From Calonectria ilicicola (lineage: Eukaryota > Ascomycota > Sordariomycetes > Hypocreales > Nectriaceae), in assembly GCA_020809705.1 (NCBI GenBank), contig CP085828.1, forward strand, positions 3,658,001-3,722,000: 64,000 nucleotides of DNA, in the 5' to 3' direction. The position numbers and the translations under genes were made by a program. This document shows, one piece after another, positions 34,062 through 46,343 of this stretch (position 1 is the first letter of the stretch; every line of letters starts with the position of its first letter). Under the pieces are notes generated by a model. It did not search any database, was not told the DNA's origin, and saw only the letters and a program-made list of their open reading frames with translations.

Positions 34062-34659
34062 ATGGACCACGTAGAGCAGCAAATGGCCGAGCAGGCCGCC
34101 AAGGAGCTGACCGCGTACGTTGCTAACCCGAGATCTTGAGCCATGCGGCGCTCTGTAGCTAACCGACCAACCCATTCCATCCAGCTCCGCCATCTTCTCT
34201 CCGCTCAACATCATCCTCCTCGGCGCCGTCGTCTACACCTGCTACGCTCTCCTGCGCCCCTCGCCGCCGCCCTCGCTCCCGCGCGAGGCCCCGGCCACCG
34301 TCTTCCGCACCTACACCCCGCACACCCTGCTGCCCTTCTCCGGAGAGAACGACTCGCCCGTCTACCTCGCCGTGCGCGGCCGCGTCTTTGACGTCACGCG
34401 CGGTCGCAACTTCTACGGCCCCGGCGGTCCCTATGCCAACTTTGCCGGCCGCGATGCCAGCCGAGGCCTGGCCTGCGGCAGCTTCGACGAGGACATGCTG
34501 ACCAAGGACCTGGATGGGCCTCTCGACAAGCTTGAGGGCCTCGACGCCGACCAGATTGAGGCCCTTGAGGGCTGGGAGGCGCGCTTCCTAGAGAAGTACG
34601 AGGTGGTGGGACGTCTGGTCGCAGTGGCCGACTTCGACAAGGCCGAGGAGAGCAAGTAG
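34062..34659 (+). CDS. DAP1: Dap1/PGRMC-type cytochrome b5-like heme protein
   Basis: Two exons, 34062-34114 and 34185-34659; the 70-bp intron runs GTACGT...CAG with branch GCTAAC. The product is 175 residues. A hydrophobic helix (LNIILLGAVVYTCYALL, about residues 25-41) near the N-terminus anchors it in the ER. The cytochrome b5-like domain follows: RTYTPHTLLPFSG, VYLAVRGRVFDVTRGRNFYG, GGPYANFAGRDASRGLA. The tyrosines of the FYGPGGPY segment are the type that bind heme in the Dap1/PGRMC1 family. In yeast and human this family binds heme and supports P450 enzymes of sterol synthesis, such as Erg11/CYP51. This is a partner in the same sterol theme as the Kes1-type gene, though far away. Confidence 0.92.
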
Positions 34660-35355
34660 CTGTTGGACGAAGAACTAGGAGAAAGGAATATAAAAATGAA
34701 GAGCTAGACAATTAGTGTTCACGGGACAATGTGTGAGTGGCGGGGTTATGGACATGCACATCGACGACGTTATTGCTTCATGAGATTAGCACTGCAATAT
34801 TTATTTAGGCCGAAATGACTGAATCAAAGTCGCTCTCGCCTTCACTCTCGTCTTTCACTTTTACATTTCCATCATCTTCCAGTTTGATTGTCCACCGAGG
34901 CTCACAAGTCTCATGGAGCAAAACGTCGCAAACACTTCTCAAGTCGTATTATTGACTTCCCATCCATTTTATCATTACCTATAGAAGACGGTACAAGACA
35001 ACAAAACAAGCCTTTCGTAACCCTCACCAAGGGAGAGAGACATAGCCTCGGGCGTCCCGCTGTCTACCCAAAGCACAGCGCCACGTACAATCCAAACTCC
35101 GTGCAATGCCTCCTATACACACGTGTAGCCACGCAAACCTGAACCAGATACAAGGTTGGAGGGAAAAAAAGAACCAAAAAAAAAAAAAAAAAAAAAAAAT
35201 AAAGTAAAGAATATGATCGAGAGAGGGAATTTGAAACAAGAAGAAAAGGCAGGGTTGCCTTGAGGCATGCCTTTATTAGGCGATGAGGGGTAGAGCAGCC
35301 AGGATAGATATGCTCTAGCGTGGGCTGTGATTCAAAACATGATATATTCGTTCCT
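34660..35355. other. Convergent 3' region
   Basis: No gene. A 24-base A homopolymer lies at 35176-35199. Confidence 0.45.
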
Positions 35356-38162
35356 TCACTCGGACCGCATCTCTAGCACTGTGGCTGCTTTGCGGATAAT
35401 AGCTGCCGTTTTGGCGATAAGCGTTTGCGCCAATTTCCAGTCTCCCGTTTCGACGGTGTCCCGGATGGCAGGGAAGAAGGCCTCGTCGTACCCTGACCAC
35501 AGCTGTGGGCCAAAGACGACGTGCTTGAATTGTGTTCTGTTGGGCACCTGTGAATGCTTGTTAGTTCTGTTATCAAGCTTTTCAGAGAAAAAAAAAAGAA
35601 GCAACTTACACCGCCGCCTAGTTCTAGGTCGAGTAATGAGGTCTCAAAAAATGCCATCTTGTTGTTGTACTCGAGTCGATCAGCACCAATGTCATTGGCC
35701 TCCCAGCCTCCGTTTGCAAGAACAACACGATCCCAGTCCATTTCCCACTTTTCAAACTTGGCAGCGTTTTGTTTCACCAGTTGCACTGCATCCTTCATTT
35801 CCTGGAAGGACACGCCCGCTGACTTGGACTCGCCATCACGTTTCTTGACTTGCTCGTTGGTCCATTTCTCGACATCGTTGACCCATTCTTCGAGGTTTTC
35901 GCCATAGGCATGCATATCAAAGGGAAGGATGGCTCGATCTGCGAGATCGAGAATCATGAGGCCAACCACTTGGGCTAACAGAGTGTGGTACACAAATCCA
36001 GGATCAATATGCTTCTCCACCAGCTTGAACTTGTCATAGCTAGAGTGATACGGGCTGCCGCTTCCCTCAAACCCGAGATCAATGGAGCTCGTACCGGCAA
36101 TGTCCTGGAAGGCAACGTAGTCACTGCCCGCACCAAGTCCTTCGAGCTTAGCTTGTCGACGGTCCCACAGCTCTCGCAGTGTGGCATTGTTAATGGGATC
36201 TGTGACGCGACCCAGCGCATGGAGCAGGGACTTTTTCAGTAGAGGGGAGCCCGACGCTTGGAACTGTGAGCCCTGGACGGCCGCATCGAGGTTAATATAT
36301 GCATATGCATTCGTTCGCAAGGCGTCGAGATTCTTCTCCACAAATTCTGTGGATCCGATGAGGTTGTACTCCTCAGCATCCCACGACATGAATTCAATTG
36401 TCCTCAACGGTCTCCATCCTCGGGAAACGAGATCACCAAAGATTCGGGCCATCTCGATCATAACTGCGGTACCTGCGTGAGGATCTGTGGCACCGAAAGC
36501 CCAAGCATCCCGGTGGTTGCCGATAATGATCGATTTGGATGTCTGCTCCATGCCCACAATCTTGCCATAGACATTCCAAATCTCCTGTTGCTCTTCTTCG
36601 TCCTGCTCATTTTTGAGACGGACGATTGGCGACGATTCATCTCCAGTCCACCACTCGACATCAGGGACACCACCTGCCCAGCCATCAGGCACCTTTTGGC
36701 CATGTCCCTTGAGGTGCTGAAGGAGGACTTGAGCGTCTCTCCAGGCAAGTGGAAGACTCGGAATGCGCACAAGACCAGGAGTGTCAGCTGGCTTCATGCG
36801 TGGCTGTCCTTCCTTACTTTCCCAGCCAGGGGTCAGCACGTCGCCAACCACCCAGCTCATCAGACTAACAGCTCCTCTCTGAACACCATCGGCCGGCATC
36901 CATGGTCCCTTGGGTGCTACAACTCCCTTGAGGAACCCGTCCTCGGCAGGGTCGCTGTAGATAATGCACCCGGCAAAGCCCGCCAGCTCGGCAGCCTTGA
37001 CCTTAAGGGCTCTATCGGTTTGGGTGCCGCCATATCGGACAAGAGCAATAGCACCTTCGGTCTTGATACCCTTGTCCTTAAGTAGCTGAAATTCCTCTCG
37101 TGACCCGTAGTTTGCATAAATCAATGGTCCCTTTACATCACCTGACTTAGAATGACCATGGAAGACGTATGTTTGTCGACCTGCCGTTTCACCCCCCACT
37201 TCCTCCTCTTCTAATTTGGCAGTCCAGATGGCTTTGTTACTGTCCTTGCTTTCTAGGATTTGTACGGCTCTCCCATCCTTGCGGGGATAGTTGAGGTACA
37301 CCTTGTATTCATCCACCTCGATCTCGTCTAAACCGGCACGGTTGAACATGCTTCGGACGTCCATGGCCAAACCGTAGTCTCCCTCAGAACCGGCAATGTG
37401 GGCATAGCCTGAAAAGTGCTGGACAGAAGCGCGCAACCGTCTAGGATCAACGCTCTGCTGCACATGTATGCGTAGCTCCTCTGGGTTAAACCGAAGACCT
37501 CCTCCGAGACGTTGCGATAAGCCGCCAAAGAGGTCACTAGCAAATAGCAGCCACACAAAGCCGACAACGATAAGGACTGCAAAAGCGCGAATGGCCATAA
37601 TCAAAGCAGTAGTTCTGTCAATTTTAGGCAACGGAGGGCATCGCCTTCGACGGGTTGTCGTCTCTGTGTTATCTCCATCAGTGCCGGCCTCGGCGTCGTC
37701 GGTAGACTCGGCGGCGGGTACCGCTGGTCGCGATGGCAGCTGGATTCGCAATCGAGGTAACCTGGGACGCCATGACCATTTCCATTGAGGTAGAGATAGA
37801 AATCCTATTCGTTTTCCCCATCGCGAGCCGCGGGAGCGATCGGGCTCCTCAATCTCCATCTCCTGGACCTCCCGCCGCACCTGTGCTGTCTCGTCGTCAT
37901 CGCTGTCGCTGGCCCATAAACTGTCCTCGTCATCCGTCTCGACCGTTGGTGGCCGGTAGCCGTCAGGCCTGCGTGAAGAGCCCCCGGCGCCTCCCAGGTT
38001 GCGCAGAAGTGACTGCGACTCAGCCTCGGGGGCATCTCGCTCGTCGATGGGGGATCTCGGGGGAGGGGCCCAGTCGTCGGGGTTGTACCGGCTTCCGCTG
38101 GCTAGGGCCTGATCGTAGGTCGGAGGTATGGGGTCATAGAAGGGCTGCTTTTCTGAAGGCAT
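35356..38162 (-). CDS. Transferrin receptor-like M28 metallopeptidase with PY motif (Tre1/Vps70/GCPII type)
   Basis: Two exons on the minus strand, 38162-35610 and 35547-35356; the 62-bp intron runs GTAAGT...CAG, phase 0. The product is 914 residues. The N-terminal cytosolic tail (~180 residues) is acidic and Pro-rich and contains PPTY in IPPTYDQA, a PY motif for Rsp5-type ubiquitin ligases. One membrane helix lies at about 185-208. The lumenal part has the PA domain (GPLIYANYG, GAIALVRYGG), the M28B peptidase and a C-terminal dimerisation domain. Zinc ligands look complete: H550, D560, E597/E598, D626 and H706 in SPYHSSYDKF, with spacings matching human GCPII at the first four. Yeast Tre1/Tre2 are adaptors for vacuolar sorting of metal transporters. 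Here an active peptidase is possible. Confidence 0.9.
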
Positions 38163-39352
38163 CTCGAAGTGAGCTGGGGCGGATCCTCAGAGGACCGCAA
38201 TATGGCGCGTCGAGATTCTCGGATGGCAGCGGGTGGCCAGAGTTGAATGCGGATGGCGTTGCAACAGGGGGGAATAAGAGGGCCATGCAGAGTATGCGGC
38301 GTCGCTGTCGTGTGTCGTCGTTGTCGGTGCAAGATTTAAAGGAGCGAGGGGGGATGCAACAAGAAGAAAGAAAAGAGCGTTAGAAAAGAGAGATCAGGGA
38401 CCGACGCAGGCGTTGCATCCTTCGCCCAGGTGCAAGCGATGCGAGCGATGCAAGTGAAGTTGCGATGCAGCGCTACGCAGAGTAAGATGCGGATTACGGA
38501 TTGGATTGGGGTCGAAGCGAACGAGGGTTGACGACGAGTGTCCACGTAAGGGACTAAACCACGCCAAGCCCACTGTAAAGTATAACCAAGCCCGCTGCGC
38601 GAGGGGACTTCTAGGGAGGGCGCCCGCCCAGGACCCCCGTAAACCTGGCGAACTAGTTAATCCGTCTGCCGCGCTTGGAAATGCGTGCTCCATCCGAGCC
38701 TCGACCATTCTCGTGTTAGATGATGCATCAGACTTGGCAAGTCTTGGGAGCTGAGGCAATTTGCGTAACAAAAGAGTCGCTGCCCCCAGCTTTATTGGCA
38801 CCCAATGCGCACACCTTGCTCCGCTACCTTTTTGCACGATTCTTCCGCCCCGGACACAGTCTGTTTACCCTCTCTTACGTAGTCCTATACGTACTCTGCG
38901 CACCTCGTGCTCCCCTGATTGCTCTATCACGGTGGGGACCAGGAATGGGGGGCCACAGGAGCCACACCTCGCTCTACCCCACAAGCCTCACGATAAAAGG
39001 AGGCCGCCCCCTTGTCGCAGGCAGGGATGTTCGGGGAACGGCGTGTTGTCATGAACCCCTCCGAAATCTATACAAGGGCGCTTCATTGATACATATATCA
39101 GATACTATCCTCCAACCATTCTCTCTTTTCCAAGTGTAAAAAAGCAAGCTTCAGTGAAATACATGCTTCAGTAATGCGTTGCCGTCCTTTTCCAACAGAG
39201 CCATCATTTCAAACAGGGGGACATTGTGGGAGCAAGTATACATATATACAACTACCTGCGATTCATCAACTTCCCTTTGAACCAATTGCAGGCCGAGTCA
39301 TTATCTATCAAGTCACTCAACACACACTCGTAACATCCTCAGAGCACCCATC
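38163..39352. other. Promoter of the M28 gene and 3' flank of VPS35
   Basis: 1.2 kb between two minus-strand genes. Open frames here are not convincing, and no RNA gene or repeat is recognised. Confidence 0.4.
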
Positions 39353-42244
39353 TTAGTTTGGATCCAACACGACACCCTCATATTGTCGACTCTTGATATT
39401 CTCCAGAGTCTGGTGGAAATGTTTTCGGCTGCTCTCAATCGATGCCGAATCCTGCTGATTACCTGCCAAGTTGGAGTGAATAAGTTCAATCAAGCCATTG
39501 AGATATTTGGTCGTAACCTATTCATGTGTTAGCACGCCGAACACGACATTGAAACAAGAAAGATGGGGAAAAAAGAAGCAACTCACTGATTCATTCTGTT
39601 GGTCAAAGTAGTACACATATCGATCCAGGATCTCAACGAAAAGCTCAATCGACGTTGCCGTTTCCATACAAGAGTCGGCAACGCGTAGCGCTCGCTGAAG
39701 ACACTCCAAGACACGCTTACCGTCGCGGTAGAGCTGTAACATGTCAGTAAATGTATACTTCATGGATGGTGCTTTACATACCTCCGTCTCTTCTGTCTCG
39801 CCATTCGAAGCAATTGGCGTGGCCCACCACAGGTGGCTAGCCAGGTAAACAGCTCGACACTGGTCTGGCTTGCGGAGGAGCTTGCTGCCGTGCTGTGCGC
39901 ACTTGGTGATGAGGGTATCGTAGTTCTCCTTGCCAAAGTTTCGTGTTTGGTGAAGTGCCGTCGCAATGACACAAACTGCCTGGAATTGAGCCTTCGAGTC
40001 CGAAATAGCCTCCTCATAGACGGTAAACGCCTGCGCAAAAAATTCGTATGCCACCTCCTCGAAACCGGTCATGTCCGCAGTCTGTCCAGCAGAGCAAAAT
40101 AGTCGCAGCGCCATCTCCGCAGCGCCTGCTCCATTAACACGGGTGTAAAGCGTACTTAATGCTGAGTGCATGAACTTGAATAACGCGTTGCTTTGCGTCT
40201 CCCAATTGTCGTCATAATGCTCACGCTCCTTGAACTTCTTGGCTAGTTTCATACATGCCGTCAAAAGAGGTGGCGTTGTTGTGCGAATACGTTCGTTGCC
40301 ATCAGAGTAGGCCTTTCGTGTCATCTGGAGCATCTTAAACTGAGTATCATTATCCTCGCCCTGTAGCAGGTGCACGATTCGGGCAAGCCACCCTTGCTCT
40401 TCCATGGTTTCGTCCGTCTCAACTGGCCGCCTCTGGGCAACACCAGGATATCCTTGAGGAGATTGCGTGCCCTCCTTGATAAGGACCTTGAGCACCTCTA
40501 GCACATTCTCAAGTTGCTCAGTTGTCGTAATCTTGATATGGTCCTTGAGCAGGGCCCGAGCTACGCCACCAGCAACTGCTCGGCGTGTGGGATAAGGTTG
40601 CGCCTGTAGCAAAGGAACGTAGGTAGGTAAGGAAAGTGCAGTAAAGAGGGAGACATATCGGTTCAGAGGTGCCTGGAGGAGGGCAAGCAGACTCTGCTGA
40701 GCGGGAGGGGAGTGCAAGTCAGCATTGTTCATATTCTCTCGGACCTTGGATGTCGCATATTCCAGGATTTGGTCAACATAATCAAGTCGATCAGGGTATA
40801 AGTTGAGGGCAAGATTGCACAATGAAACTAACAGCGCAACAGTATCTGGCACAGGCAGATGTTGGGCTTCAACCAAATTCTTGACCTGGACGAAAAATAC
40901 TTCGTAAAGCTGAATGTTTTCTGTTATCGATTCGCTTCCATTCACAGCAGTGGCCTCGGTTCCTGCAACTGATGGTGTTTCCCCCGCCAGCGTGCTGGCA
41001 TCGTCAGTGGAGCTTTGAGTGGTGTTCTCAGTAGTCGAACTTTCCGCAGTAGATGCTGCGTCGGTTTCGCTCGACGATGACTCGCCATTCTCCTTGGCGG
41101 GTGTTTCTGCGCTATCATCTTCAGGCTTAGAGTCTGCTGGTGCAGGTTCTGGTTTGGTCTCCTTTGCCAACTTGACCTTTTCCAACAATTGCGCCAGTGC
41201 TTCTGCTTCAACCTTGGCCTTGTTCTCATCCTGGTCTTTGTTGCTAGGTCCGCCCCGTTCGGCATATTCGGACAAACGATCCATAAGGCCAATTACAATG
41301 GCTTTAACATTAACGTGTGGGTTCAGTCGTGACACGGCGCCCAGGAATTGGTCCAGAGTGTGGAGGTGAAACTCGTCAGGGAAAACCTGGGTGATAACCT
41401 CAAGGAGGTACTCTTGGGCGAGAACATCACGGCACTGGACAACCTGCTCCAAGAGCGGTGCCAGAATACCAGACTTGTACGTCTCCAGATCGACCAGCTG
41501 GCTTAAGCGCACAATATTGCTTCCGACTAGTAACTGAAGCTCTTTTCGTTCGCGAACCCTCTGTTCCCTCTCCCTCGAGTGGCCCTGGTGCTGCAATCGG
41601 ACCCACAACTTGTTCATTTCAACAAAGTTGGTCAGGATGAAATTGATGGAATCGCTGAGGTTGCCTTCGGGGCCGTCGCCCTCGCCGGTCGGGAGGAAGT
41701 CTCGGGCCTGGCCAGAGAGGTAGTAGCGTAGGAAGAGACCGCGGATGGGATGCTGCACGCCTCGGCTCATATCCATCATGTCCTTCATGAGCTCTTTGAC
41801 GGGGGCATCCTCGATGGCCATATAGGCCGTGCCCACGGTAATCATTAGATAGAGTCGGGGGATAATGTTGCCGGCATATTGGACCAGCTCGTAAAGATCG
41901 GCGAGGTGATTGACTGGGTGGTTTTCGCGAAGGTGGACCGACAAGTAGCGCAAGGCATCGAAAACGGCCATGTACAGTTCGTAGTATTGTTTGGGACCGA
42001 GGCTGCTCGTTCGGAGCTCAGAGACGAGGGTCGAACTGTGTCATGAAGCAAACATGATGTCAGCCTGCGTGGCTGGAGACGTGCCAGGAGAAGGCCCGAA
42101 GTCGACTTACCAGCACTTGAGAGCGTCCATAAGCTTGCCTGGCGTATCGAGGCATTTGCGCATCAGCGAAGTCTGCTGTCGAACGGCAACCAAGGCATCC
42201 TCGAGCAGGCGGGCCTGGTCTTCCGGAGGAGCTGGAGTGGCCAT
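39353..42244 (-). CDS. VPS35: Retromer subunit Vps35
   Basis: Four exons on the minus strand: 42244-42111, 42035-39782, 39733-39587 and 39517-39353. Introns are 75, 48 and 69 bp. The product is 899 residues, normal for Vps35. The N-terminus (PEDQARLLEDALVAVRQQ) and the PRLYLM motif at 104-109, needed for Vps26 binding, are intact. The long alpha-solenoid continues to FKEREHYDDNWETQ and the C-terminal YRDGKRVLECLQRALRVAD. A Glu/Ser/Thr-rich low-complexity insert lies at about 340-400. Vps35 is the core of the retromer that recycles receptors from endosomes to the Golgi. The 48-bp intron has no stop and is a multiple of three; it is called an intron because of its GTATGT donor, TACTGAC branch and TTACAG acceptor. 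Confidence 0.94.
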
Positions 42245-43198
42245 CTTGTCGAGCTATGGCCCCTATGGGCGATGGCGGCAGCGGGGTAGCTTTGGATAAA
42301 TTGAAAAGAGCCTGGCTCTTATCGAGATGTGCTCATGCGACAGCGGTGATTAAGAATTGCGACGGTGGCGTTGGAGGGGTGAAGGCGGAGTACAGCTGTC
42401 GAGGCGCCCGATGCTGTCGTTTGGAAGATGCGCATACGGCGAGGCGCAGGGTGACGACGATGGAGCAGGTAATGGGGAGGCTGAGATGATGGGTCTAGTT
42501 GGGTCCAATTCGAGCTAGGTAGCGGACAGACAGCGCTGTACGAAATGAACCCTGCTTGGGCAACAGCGCTCCACACCGAGTCAGGTACCGGTTTTAGGCG
42601 GCAGCCAGATCTCTAGCGAGCTTGCAACGACACTTTTTTAGCACTGGCTACCCCCTGTGACTTCCATACCTTTAGCGGAATGGATCTCAAACCGCCCGAG
42701 TATATCAATCTGATGGTAAAGGAAAGAAAATGAATAAATAAATAACAATAAACTCCTATGTATAAATTATTTATGTATTTTATAACATTTATTTATTTAT
42801 CATTTGGCTGGAAGATGGCGGGAAAAGGTAGAGGGGGTACAATCTTTCAGGGATTGTACTTGACAACCGACCAACTTGATGATGCAACGTCACGTGATGG
42901 AAATGACCTCAGTTGGGTGTCTTAGATGGACACCGAATGCTTGTTTCTTGGCGCATAGGGGCAATGGCCAATGCAGCTTTGTAAACCCGTCTCTTGTGAA
43001 TTATCTATGTAAAAGAAGGAACAGAAAATAAAACTCTTGGTCTAGAGTGATGTAAATGCCGAAAATATTCATTCTTTTTTATCGCCCAATCATTCATTCA
43101 TTCGTAACTCTTATCCCAATAACGCCGTGCAATCCCATGGGTACTCAAGTAGAATAAAATAAAATAAAAAGAATCAAACGGTTGAAAGCATTAATAGC
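42245..43198. promoter_or_regulatory. VPS35 promoter and 3' flank of the 2EXR gene
   Basis: No gene. An AT-rich block at about 42726-42803 contains AATAAATAAATA and, downstream, its complement ATTTATTTATTT. It can form a hairpin. A short AAAAT-type tract lies near 43153-43170. Confidence 0.4.
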
Positions 43199-44059
43199 TC
43201 AACTCGTAACACACCCGCTTCGCTGACACGGCTTCCGGCCAAATGTGCCGGCGCCGCAATACTTGCTCTTGCCAAGTCGGGCGGGAATGCCCATGTCGTC
43301 TCGAAGGAAGTCGATCAAGGTGGTTTCAATTGATGCAGAAAAAGCAGCAAGGACCAACATCATGTTAGTCTGGGGATGGGGCAGATGATGGATATCAGCG
43401 ACAATCTCAACCTCTTTAATTGACCTGACGGACGCCAATTCGCGCGCCCATTCGAGACTTTCGTGCCGTGTGTTATACAGTAGCCGAAAGTCGGAAACGG
43501 TTAAGTTTTGCGGCCCGTCCCACGGCTCTCGAGGCTGGCCACCCTCGATGACCAGAGTCAACTTATTCAGCCCATTGGAATTCCTCAAGAAGCGGCAAAT
43601 GGATGCCCAATCGAATGAGTCTGGCTCAATGGCGTTGGTCGGGCTGCGCTTGTACAAGCTGATTTCTTTAACCAACTCTCGAGTTGCAGGCATCTTGTCT
43701 TCTAGGAACGGCACAACTGCTTCGATGTCCTCGCCAAAGTGGAATGAATGTCGCCCATACAAGTAGTGGGCGGTCTCCTCTCGAATCTTTCTGTTGGTCT
43801 GCATGATTGCGGTGTGCATCGATCGGTCGCTGCTGCTGTCGGCGCAGTATGTGGTTTCATACGACATCTTGGCAAAAGACCTCTCCATGATGTGGTAGGG
43901 ACTGCGTCGGCAGTTTGGATCCCTTCTCTGGTATTCCCATCTCGACTTATTGCGGATCGCGATTTCCTTTTCGCCGCCATTGTGTAGCAGGTATTCGTAA
44001 ATCAACACGCGGATTTCTGCCGGGATTCGCAGGAAGCTAGGTTCCGTAGTCATAGCCAT
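43199..44059 (-). CDS. 2EXR/F-box-like domain protein
   Basis: Intronless, 286 residues. The N-terminus FLRIPAEIRVLIYEYLLHNGG is the 2EXR/F-box-like motif common in expanded families of filamentous ascomycetes. It is followed by TAIMQTNRKIREETAHYLYGRHSFHF, the usual second block. The rest (ISLYKRSPTNAIE, WARELASVRSIKEVEIVADI) is compatible with the alpha/beta repeat-like part of these proteins. The Cys-containing end KYCGAGTFGRKPCQRSGC is unusual but short. The function of this family is mostly unknown; some members may act as F-box substrate adaptors. No targeting signal is seen. Confidence 0.82.
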   Translation of the reverse strand: MAMTTEPSFLRIPAEIRVLIYEYLLHNGGEKEIAIRNKSRWEYQRRDPNCRRSPYHIMERSFAKMSYETTYCADSSSDRSMHTAIMQTNRKIREETAHYLYGRHSFHFGEDIEAVVPFLEDKMPATRELVKEISLYKRSPTNAIEPDSFDWASICRFLRNSNGLNKLTLVIEGGQPREPWDGPQNLTVSDFRLLYNTRHESLEWARELASVRSIKEVEIVADIHHLPHPQTNMMLVLAAFSASIETTLIDFLRDDMGIPARLGKSKYCGAGTFGRKPCQRSGCVTS

Positions 44060-46343
44060 GGTGGAGGCGGGATGCCTTTACAAAAAAGGTAAGAATATTG
44101 GGAATGCGCTGGTAGCTTTGGGGGTAGTTTTTCTCATGCACTCAAGTGCAGCAGAAGCATTTGCTCTTTTAAGGGCGATCTGGTGATGCGCCACCAATGG
44201 AGTTGGTGATAGCTTCTTTGTCTCGTGTGTCTCGTGGCCGCTCACGTCAGAAGTGGCTTCACTTGCGATAACCCTCACGTCAGGCCAACGCTCCAAAAAG
44301 GAAAAAAAGAGACAAAGAGGTACCCAAAGACACCAGAACTGCCAGCTTGGGGGGGAGGGCAGCTGGACTAATATTTATGGCTTAAGCAACGCGGTTACAA
44401 GCAAGCGACCCATCAAGGTCCCTGGACCCTGACGGCCAGCTAGCCCCAAACTGCAACAAACCATCTAAAACCCAATCGTCGGGCAAAATCGTCGCCCAAG
44501 TTATTCCATCGACTCCTTGATAGGTAATTCCCCCACTCCTCTCAACCAACCGCCGAATGCGCAATCAGCCGTTTCAATTAGGTGTAGGATGGTGATCCAC
44601 CCCGGCATACACTGCGCCGGCCAGGCGCCCCCCGACCTATCGCACATGGGGTCACCTTGTCGGCTTCTGACTCGCCGCTCTTCACCGCTGACCCACGCTC
44701 GCCATCATCTTGTTTTCTCCATACCGGCATCTATGACACTCGTCCAGTATCCGCCTTTCGGAGCAGTCTTACGACGGATGCGATGGGTCCGTCTCCATCT
44801 TGCCCACAGCCGTTTTTTGGGAACTTTTTTTTTTTCTTTCTTGTTTCATAATTCTTCGATAAACAACATGTTCCCAGTTGTCTCGTGGGGTTGCGCTGCT
44901 CAACCCCCACCAAGACATATGCTGTCTTGGCCCTATCACAGCCCATTTGTCAACTGGTTGTTCTCTGTGCTGTACAGCTTTCCGAGTTAGAGCAGTCAGC
45001 CCGCCACACGAATAAAGACAGCATCAAAAACACGCTAGCTGACGATAGTTGTCATTCATTTAAACGATAAAGCACACACCCTCTTGGCGGTGCACCTACA
45101 CTTTTGAGTTTTGGTCACCCACACCCTCCCAATCTCAACTAGTTTGGGCAATACAGAATCCCGCTTGTCACACTCCCAAGGAAGATTCCGGACACTTGCT
45201 GGAACCAAGCCTATTAGTGATCCGGCATTTCTCCCGGGACTTTCGTCATTCTGCTAGTCAGGAATTCATGATTTAACTCGCCCGATGATTGTGATTTATC
45301 CGTCCTTTGCTACGCGGACCGACGACCCCCCCTTCCTCCTACTTTCCCCAGACTCCATTGGGCAACTCTTACCGCAAGAGACACGCCGTTTAGGATCAAG
45401 TGTGTCATGCTCAACGCGAATGCACCATCCCGAGAAATCTGCGAGTCCCCGTCACGGGCTCTGGCCAGACAACTTTCTTTTTTTTTTTTTTCGGTATCCC
45501 GAAGCTAAGAATCAGGGTCTTATCGGGAGGACCTGTTCTTTAGGGGGCTGTCAGCCGCCCCATCGTACATTAGCGCCCAGTCAGATGCCTTGCTTTCAAG
45601 TCCAACGAGCAAATTCATGGATCAGGCGGGTATCAACGCCAGCCTGCGGACCGGGATTGGTGGGGAATGAATCGACTCTTTGCTGCATCGATGGAACTTC
45701 TCTGAGGTTTCGCATCCTTCCGTCGCTCAGGGGTGATCTACCTCGACTGCGTTTTTTCAATCCCTAGAACCCAGTCGTGCCTGTAGCGACTGTGACAGCA
45801 AGCAATTCATGGTGCCATCGACGACACCCGGTGTGAAAAGGATCGCCACACCTGGCTGACCAACCCGGATTGGTTATGTCAATGCGCCGGCGATGGTCAA
45901 AGACGCACGCCGACACGGTGTAGGGATCTCTCTTCTTCGTATGTGGGGAGATGGGCTAGAGTCCAGTCAAGTTCCTCGGCTCGGCAGCAGTTCGGCCCTC
46001 CCAGGTTTTTTTTGCCGTTCGCCTAGATCCAGCCAGATCTTTACCCCGTGGATTTTGGAGTTTTCTCCAGATACACGTAAATACGGGGGATGCAAAAAAC
46101 AGCCAACTTTTCAGAGTGGTATTGGTGTTAACGTGACCTGTCCGAAAATGTAGGATGCACGGTGAGGGTCATCCTTACTAGTGCGGCTGCGTGTACGGTC
46201 GCATGCCGGATGCAACGAGCATCCTGAGCTGATTTTGAGCCGCGTCCCTGGCCGACTACTCCCGTCCATACATATGATAAGGTCAAGGGATATCAGAGAG
46301 GCACGATACTGCATGCTTGATTGTGATTGATCAATCCCGAAGA
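44060..46343. other. Intergenic, no gene seen
   Basis: 2.3 kb between the 2EXR gene and the GNAT gene. Open frames at 44517-44990, 45285-45767 and 45893-46153 have random composition and poly-T interruptions and were not accepted. Confidence 0.4.

Noticed and set aside
45285..45767. 160-codon plus-strand open frame
   Set aside because: No domain, contains a poly-Phe run from a T homopolymer, and lacks promoter or intron signals.
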